In this document: one piece after another, positions 59,874 to 64,000 of the stretch
How the letters are laid out: each line of letters starts with the position of its first letter
How positions within the stretch are numbered: the stretch's first letter is position 1
From: Marine Group II euryarchaeote MED-G35
Lineage (GTDB): Archaea > Thermoplasmatota > Poseidoniia > Poseidoniales > Thalassarchaeaceae
DNA length: 64,000 bases
Direction: 5' to 3'
Assembly (NCBI GenBank): GCA_002457155.1
Contig: NTJS01000001.1
Coordinates: 66,534-130,533, forward strand
Notes under the pieces: generated by a model
What the model was told of the DNA's origin: nothing
Database searches by the model: none
What the model saw: only the letters and a program-made list of their open reading frames with translations
Translations under genes and position numbers: made by a program

Positions 59874-61133
59874 ATGTCGGAGGGGGTTGAATCTTGGAGG
59901 CCCGGGGCGTTGCCTCAGACTGGGCACAGCGAAATCGCCCCATCTGGGTTCGAGATCCTGGAATTTTCAGGAAGAGGTCCGCTATCTGCACTATCATGCT
60001 CGATGATCCAGCCCTCAGAGTTGACCAAACCGTCTGATTGGGCAGAAATCACCTCGGAACTGGATTCCTGGGGGGAGGTGCCAGTCCCCGATTCGATAGT
60101 TCAAGTGTCAACTTATGAAACTGATCGGGGCCCTGTTGCACATCTCAGATCAGACACGGAATGGGTGGCCGAGTTTCTTCCATGGGGGTCTGATGGTTTA
60201 CTCAGGAAGAGGGTCAACTCATACCCGGAGACTTGTGACTTGCCATGCGGGGGGTATTCTTGGAAAGGCTCCGATATCATCTCGATACGGAAGGAAAAGA
60301 GACAGATAACCAACTCCCGAGAACTTCTTCTGGATTCATTAGAAAATGGAGAGAAGGTAGAGGCGCAAGAGATTCTGAGGGAATGCGGGAGGCAACTGGG
60401 GTCCGTGCATAGGCATGTCGAGGGAATCCGCGTCACCCCAGCAGACCCCAATAGGTGGAATTCCAGAGTTTCGGATTTAGAGGAGGCTCTCAATGCCCAC
60501 TCCATTTGGAGGGCCCCATACTCAAGAGACTCAGAATGTATGCTCAGCATAGGGGACGTTAGGCTAGATGACTTCACCGGAGAGTCCGTTAGAGTCCGTA
60601 GACCGCGACTATCTGATGCACTCCATCCACCTGACTGTGGATTTCCAGCGATCAGGGACCTCGCTTCATTAATTCACGATCTATCAAGGCTTCACCATGT
60701 CTCAGGAACAGAGGTGGACATTGTCGGGCTGAGACTCTCACTGATTGAGGGATGGAGAGAAACTGCTCCTAGTAAGTGGGCATCTGATAACGTGTTTTAC
60801 TCTCATCGAGGCGGTCTAGCCATCTGGGAGTACGAGCAGTGCCTTCTGGACGTAATTGAGGCCACATCCCATCAATCGGGAGCCCCTCATCCTGCAGTGG
60901 GACTAATCGCATACGTACCTAGTTTCCAGAAGAAGATGTTCAACAACAGGACCATTGGTGCCCTGTCGATAATGGCGGGATTCTTTGGATTCACCTCGAT
61001 ATACTGGACTTTCCCCCCTTCGTCACAGGAACTCGTCACGCCATCACTGTGTATTGTTGCCAGCGCAGCTCTGATGTGGACATATCGCCGTATGTCACCA
61101 TTACCAGAGATTCCATTCAATCGATTAGACTGA
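59874..61133 (+). CDS. Kinase-like (degenerate) protein with two C-terminal membrane helices
   Basis: Not recognised as a named family. In the middle of this 419-residue protein, ILRECGRQLGSVHRHVEG and IGDVRLDDF then RDLASLIHDLSRL follow the order of choline/aminoglycoside kinase-like motifs (lobe helix, catalytic loop HGD...N, and a late Asp-Leu-Ala helix). The catalytic loop lacks the His and Asn, and no DFG is visible. Two helices at the end (IGALSIMAGFFGFTSIYWTF and LCIVASAALMWTY) anchor it in the membrane. It may be a pseudo-kinase or a very divergent lipid kinase. It converges with gpmA and overlaps it by 17 bases. Confidence 0.55.
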   Translation: MSEGVESWRPGALPQTGHSEIAPSGFEILEFSGRGPLSALSCSMIQPSELTKPSDWAEITSELDSWGEVPVPDSIVQVSTYETDRGPVAHLRSDTEWVAEFLPWGSDGLLRKRVNSYPETCDLPCGGYSWKGSDIISIRKEKRQITNSRELLLDSLENGEKVEAQEILRECGRQLGSVHRHVEGIRVTPADPNRWNSRVSDLEEALNAHSIWRAPYSRDSECMLSIGDVRLDDFTGESVRVRRPRLSDALHPPDCGFPAIRDLASLIHDLSRLHHVSGTEVDIVGLRLSLIEGWRETAPSKWASDNVFYSHRGGLAIWEYEQCLLDVIEATSHQSGAPHPAVGLIAYVPSFQKKMFNNRTIGALSIMAGFFGFTSIYWTFPPSSQELVTPSLCIVASAALMWTYRRMSPLPEIPFNRLD

Positions 61134-61725
61134 GTACCCCATCAGAGTAATCGTAGTACCTAGGTACTCCTGTCTTAATCTCGAATGAAACTATGTCATC
61201 GGGGGAGATTCCTTCGATATGCATTACAATTGACCTCAGAGAGTTACCATGTGCAGAAACTAGGACATTCATGCCTGACTCGAGATCCGGGAGGATTTCT
61301 TCTTCGAAATAGGGAATCGTCCTCTTCGCAGTCATCTCCAGACTCTCTCCTTCAGGGGGGGCCACGTCGAATGACCTCCTCCAAATCCGGACCTGTTCCG
61401 CTCCATGCTTTTCAGCAGTCTCTGCCTTGTTCAATCCTTGAAGAGCCCCGTAATTCCTCTCGTTCAGTCTCCAGTCCGACTTAGTCACCGTGTCTTTCGA
61501 GGAGACATTAGCCCGAATGACAATTCCCGCAGTCCTCTTTGCCCGAATCAAGTCGCTTGTATGGACGATGTCAATAACTTGGTTCCTGAGCTCTTGACCG
61601 GCTTCCTCAGCCTCCGTCACGCCCTTGTCAGATAGATCGACATCAGTCCACCCAGTGAACCTGTTCTCAGCGTTCCAAACAGATTGCCCATGGCGGATTA
61701 GGATTAGCTTTGCCAACACAAACAC
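61117..61725 (-). CDS. gpmA: Phosphoglycerate mutase, 2,3-BPG-dependent type
   Basis: It interconverts 3- and 2-phosphoglycerate. The 202-residue protein has LILIRHGQSVWNAENRFTGW with the phospho-accepting His, DLSDKGVTEAEEAG, the RLNERNYGALQGLNK segment with the conserved Glu, and VSAHGNSLRSIV with the second His. GTG 61725 directly after the MscS stop is used; GTG 61719 is an alternative. Most archaea use the cofactor-independent enzyme, so this bacterial-type gene looks acquired. It complements pgk earlier in the window. Confidence 0.9.
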   Translation of the reverse strand: MFVLAKLILIRHGQSVWNAENRFTGWTDVDLSDKGVTEAEEAGQELRNQVIDIVHTSDLIRAKRTAGIVIRANVSSKDTVTKSDWRLNERNYGALQGLNKAETAEKHGAEQVRIWRRSFDVAPPEGESLEMTAKRTIPYFEEEILPDLESGMNVLVSAHGNSLRSIVMHIEGISPDDIVSFEIKTGVPRYYDYSDGVLSLID

Positions 61726-62823
61726 CTAGAGTTTGGCTCTACGCCTGGGCTCATGGAAATTCAACTCGCACTCCAGCCCCCTAGCCCTACCAATTAGCAG
61801 AATATCCTCTGTGAACTCCCTTTGGATATTCGAACTCGACTCACAGTAGAAATTGCATGATACAGTAATCTTCGGAGGGAGGCTGTTTGTGATTTTAACC
61901 CAGGAATCCCCATGCTTGGTTGCCCTTGGGTCGGCAAGAACCTGCTCGCACAGGGAATCACAGAACTTCTTCAGAGCGCTCTGGTCGCTATCCTCCTCGA
62001 ATTCAAACGAGGGCCTAATCCTCCTGAATCTCCTCATCGTGAAGTTCTCCACGGGTGAGTTAGTGATGTTGGAATTAGGAATTGTGACAATGGTGTCGTT
62101 GCCAGTCCTGATCATCGTAGTCCTGAGTCCAATGGTGATCACCTCGCCCTCAACTCCCTCCACTATAATCCAGTCACCGACATTGAAAGGCTGATCGATG
62201 ATAATCGAAATCGCTCCGAAGATGTTTGCCACCGAGTCCTTCGCCGCAAGTGCTAGTGCCAGACCCGTTATTCCGAGACCTGCAATCATTCCGTTGAGGT
62301 TCAATCCAACTAGGCCCGCCAGAACGAAGACGCCAACGACTACTACTGCTAGCCTTCCTATGGCCTCGGCAACACTCGCAAGGGACCTCCTTGCTGCCAT
62401 GTTGTCTCCCTCGACGACTATGAAAGCATCCAAGAAGTCTACCAGCCTATATGCCGCGATTAGCATTAGGATCACGAAACCGGCTCTGCACATCTCCCCG
62501 AAGTTCTGCATCAATGCATTATTCCAGATGTGCTCCCCTTCTGCTGCAATAATGTTCTCTAGTGCCCAGTCTACAGACTGCCACATAGCTAGCAAACCAA
62601 TCATCCATCCTAGAGATTTGGGAGCGAATAGCGTCTTCCCATCAATCCTCTCAGTCTTGGATAGTAAGTCCATTATTCGCGGGAATAGAACTCTTCTGGA
62701 GATTAGTCCTGCAGTTACGGAAACTCCGATTAGCATGGCAAGGAAACCGATTCCAAGTGATGAGAAACCGTAAACCACCTCATCCCCAGTCAATTCTTCA
62801 GCGATTTCAGACCCCATACTCAT
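61726..62823 (-). CDS. MscS-family mechanosensitive channel
   Basis: The 365-residue protein has about four helices before the pore. The pore-lining helix is represented by GLGITGLALALAAKDSVANIFG, and the MscS beta domain starts GAISIIIDQPFNVGDWIIVEG. VTIGLRTTMIRTGNDTIVTIPNSNI is the family's second signature. The C-terminal alpha/beta vestibule follows. It releases solutes on hypo-osmotic shock. It lies just upstream of gpmA on the same strand and diverges from the M14 peptidase. Confidence 0.92.
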   Translation of the reverse strand: MSMGSEIAEELTGDEVVYGFSSLGIGFLAMLIGVSVTAGLISRRVLFPRIMDLLSKTERIDGKTLFAPKSLGWMIGLLAMWQSVDWALENIIAAEGEHIWNNALMQNFGEMCRAGFVILMLIAAYRLVDFLDAFIVVEGDNMAARRSLASVAEAIGRLAVVVVGVFVLAGLVGLNLNGMIAGLGITGLALALAAKDSVANIFGAISIIIDQPFNVGDWIIVEGVEGEVITIGLRTTMIRTGNDTIVTIPNSNITNSPVENFTMRRFRRIRPSFEFEEDSDQSALKKFCDSLCEQVLADPRATKHGDSWVKITNSLPPKITVSCNFYCESSSNIQREFTEDILLIGRARGLECELNFHEPRRRAKL

Positions 62824-62835
62824 GTTTTTTCCGAA

Positions 62836-62874
62836 GAGGTACCCCTCAAAAAACCATCCCGGTCCTTCGGACCG
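62836..62874. promoter_or_regulatory. Two inverted repeats in the MscS / M14 divergent gap
   Basis: GAGG-TACC-CCTC (62836-62847) and the perfect CGGTCC-TTC-GGACCG (62860-62874) lie within a 96-base gap between divergent genes. They could be operators or, in the MscS direction, leader hairpins. No factor is known to me for these words. Confidence 0.4.
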
Positions 62875-62886
62875 TTGTCCGAGCGA

Positions 62887-62894
62887 TTCAATAC
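62887..62894 (+). promoter_or_regulatory. TATA-like box TTCAATAC before the M14 peptidase
   Basis: The box is centred ~29 bases before ATG 62920, nearly identical to TTCAATAA at 11877. It suggests a leaderless promoter for this secreted protein. Confidence 0.4.
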
Positions 62895-62919
62895 CTAGGG
62901 TTTCTCCGCAAAAAATAGC

Positions 62920-64000
62920 ATGACTAGTCAGGCGCCTTTCAATTCGAGAAGAAAGGGGACTTCCAATCCCGGTGTACCAGTCGCAGCTATGCTCCTCCCA
63001 TTTCTGCTAAGCATGCTCTCTCCTGTTGCCCTAGCTCCAATTACAGAAGCACAGGAGCCAGAACCCGCTGGGACATCCCCAGAAGAAATCTGGTCGACCG
63101 AGTACGTGAATCAGATTTTCCCATGGGGGCCGCATGGGGACGCCGATCAACTTCAGTTCCGCGCGTATCACGATTATTTCTCAATGAAACAAAGAATGCA
63201 GACATTGGCTGCCTACTATCCAGATTTCCTCCAGTTCCATGAGGGACTTTTAGGCGGACTTAACGCAAGAGGTGAAATGACCTCATCTACTGATTATGAG
63301 GGATGGTTCTACAACCACCCCAGTCCGTGGATGAAGATTACAGCAAATGTTCAGGGTGGCTCGTACAATGATTTCAACGGGGACGACGGAAATTACGCCG
63401 ACCGTCCCGACGTAATGCTAGTGGGAAACCATCATGCAAGGGAATGGATGTCATACGAGGTTCCGATGTTCTTCCTGGAGACTCTGGCGTTCTACTATGG
63501 CAAGGCAGGGATAGACAACGATGGGGACGGCCTGATCGACGAAGACGGCTGGGACGGAATTGACAACGATGGGGACTGCCTGATGCTCAACACATCATTC
63601 CAGGACAGCAACGGAGACGGAAACCCCTGCGGACCCGGCGACTTGGGGGTCGACGAGGACTTCAGTGAGCAGTTTATCACAGACATGGTCAATACTAGAG
63701 AAATCTACCTCATCCCCATGCTTAACGTAGATGGGAACAGGTATGACAGGGAGGAATACTGTGGGGAAACGGCATGGGAGAACTGCTATCAGAGCGGTTG
63801 GAGGAAGAACCTTCGAGACAATACTCACACCGGGGTTACCCCAATTCCAGATATCGACGAGGCCGTGGATGAGGGTTGTGATGGGGTCGACCTCAACAGG
63901 AACTACCAGTTTGAGTGGGGCGCACCATTGGGGGCGACTGGTCCTATTTTCCCAGGATTCTGCTATGCCGATGGGCCCAACAATGACGTCTACAACGGAC
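62920..64000 (+). CDS. Secreted M14 zinc carboxypeptidase with Ca-binding insertion (3' truncated by window edge)
   Basis: The frame from ATG 62920 is open to the end of the window (360 codons read). A signal peptide (VAAMLLPFLLSMLSPVALA) follows a basic N terminus. The zinc motif HxxE is in VGNHHAREWMSYE. The substrate-binding Asn-Arg pair is in GVDLNRNYQFEWG. Between them lies an insertion with repeated Asp-rich loops (IDNDGDGLIDEDG, IDNDGDCL) of the calcium-binding type, and several cysteines. The third zinc ligand and catalytic Glu lie beyond the window. It probably degrades extracellular peptides, in keeping with protein-based heterotrophy. Confidence 0.88.
   Translation, partial: MTSQAPFNSRRKGTSNPGVPVAAMLLPFLLSMLSPVALAPITEAQEPEPAGTSPEEIWSTEYVNQIFPWGPHGDADQLQFRAYHDYFSMKQRMQTLAAYYPDFLQFHEGLLGGLNARGEMTSSTDYEGWFYNHPSPWMKITANVQGGSYNDFNGDDGNYADRPDVMLVGNHHAREWMSYEVPMFFLETLAFYYGKAGIDNDGDGLIDEDGWDGIDNDGDCLMLNTSFQDSNGDGNPCGPGDLGVDEDFSEQFITDMVNTREIYLIPMLNVDGNRYDREEYCGETAWENCYQSGWRKNLRDNTHTGVTPIPDIDEAVDEGCDGVDLNRNYQFEWGAPLGATGPIFPGFCYADGPNNDVYNG

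Overview
The window reads as chromosomal DNA of a marine planktonic archaeon, most likely Marine Group II (Candidatus Poseidoniales, Thermoplasmatota). The information-processing genes are archaeal: MCM, GatE, Pth2, Spt5, SecE, stalk proteins L1/P0/P1, L21e, RpoF, DUF655, Pus10 and RaSEA. Around them lie secreted or membrane genes and metabolic genes of bacterial or eukaryote-like type: an RCC1 plus cysteine-repeat surface protein, cysteine dioxygenase, an AddAB-like helicase-nuclease, GpmA-type phosphoglycerate mutase and an M14 carboxypeptidase. The lineage is an inference from gene content; no rRNA gene is present. Coding density is very high, no gap exceeds about 160 bases, and no insertion sequence, CRISPR array or prophage was seen.

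Layout. 1-4.75 kb: the end of mcm, gatE, a DUF4430 secreted protein beside an ECF-type S component, pth2 and cysteine dioxygenase. 4.75-7.6 kb (minus): a long Ala/Lys/Glu coiled-coil protein and an aminotransferase. 7.7-12.9 kb: a 1033-residue surface protein, threonine aldolase and a secreted thioredoxin-like protein. 13-21.5 kb: overlapping AddB- and AddA-like genes, then an M20 peptidase and a coiled-coil protein. 23.6-26.1 kb (minus): an MFS/Atg22-like transporter and a hexapeptide acyltransferase. 26.2-30.7 kb: RaSEA, a small membrane protein with a divergent heme-copper-oxidase-like protein, and an OBG/YchF-type GTPase. 30.7-38.1 kb (minus): the ftsZ-secE-spt5-L11-L1-P0-P1 cluster with CDP-alcohol phosphotransferase and adenylate kinase-like genes upstream. 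38-47 kb: Ca2+/H+ exchanger, deaminase, FAH-family enzyme, DnaJ-like protein, RND exporter and an SRPBCC-SDR fusion. 47-52.5 kb: DUF971, Pus10, L21e, RpoF, DUF655, RsmA/Dim1, an unrecognised HhH/zinc protein and a 41-residue membrane ORF. 52.5-64 kb: DUF59, M24 peptidase, PGK, tRNA-Thr(CGT), phosphomannomutase, cupin, RidA, Nudix, cis-prenyltransferase, HAD, a kinase-like membrane protein, GpmA, MscS and the start of a secreted M14 carboxypeptidase.

The most unusual features are in the stalk/elongation cluster. Spt5 carries an N-terminal degenerate Nudix domain, and the gene in the L11 position encodes only the linker and C-terminal rRNA-binding domain, with no room upstream for the missing N-terminal domain. 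Other items worth a second look are the two-nuclease AddAB-like pair with cysteine clusters in both subunits, the oxidase-like membrane protein lacking most metal ligands, the seven-bladed RCC1 propeller on a stalk of 15 cysteine repeats, and a cysteine dioxygenase retaining the Cys-Tyr pair of animal enzymes.

Translation signals are mixed. Many internal operon genes have GGTGA-type Shine-Dalgarno sequences a few bases before ATG, GTG or TTG. Several first genes instead have an A/T-rich box centred about 25-29 bases before the start codon, as expected for leaderless archaeal transcripts.
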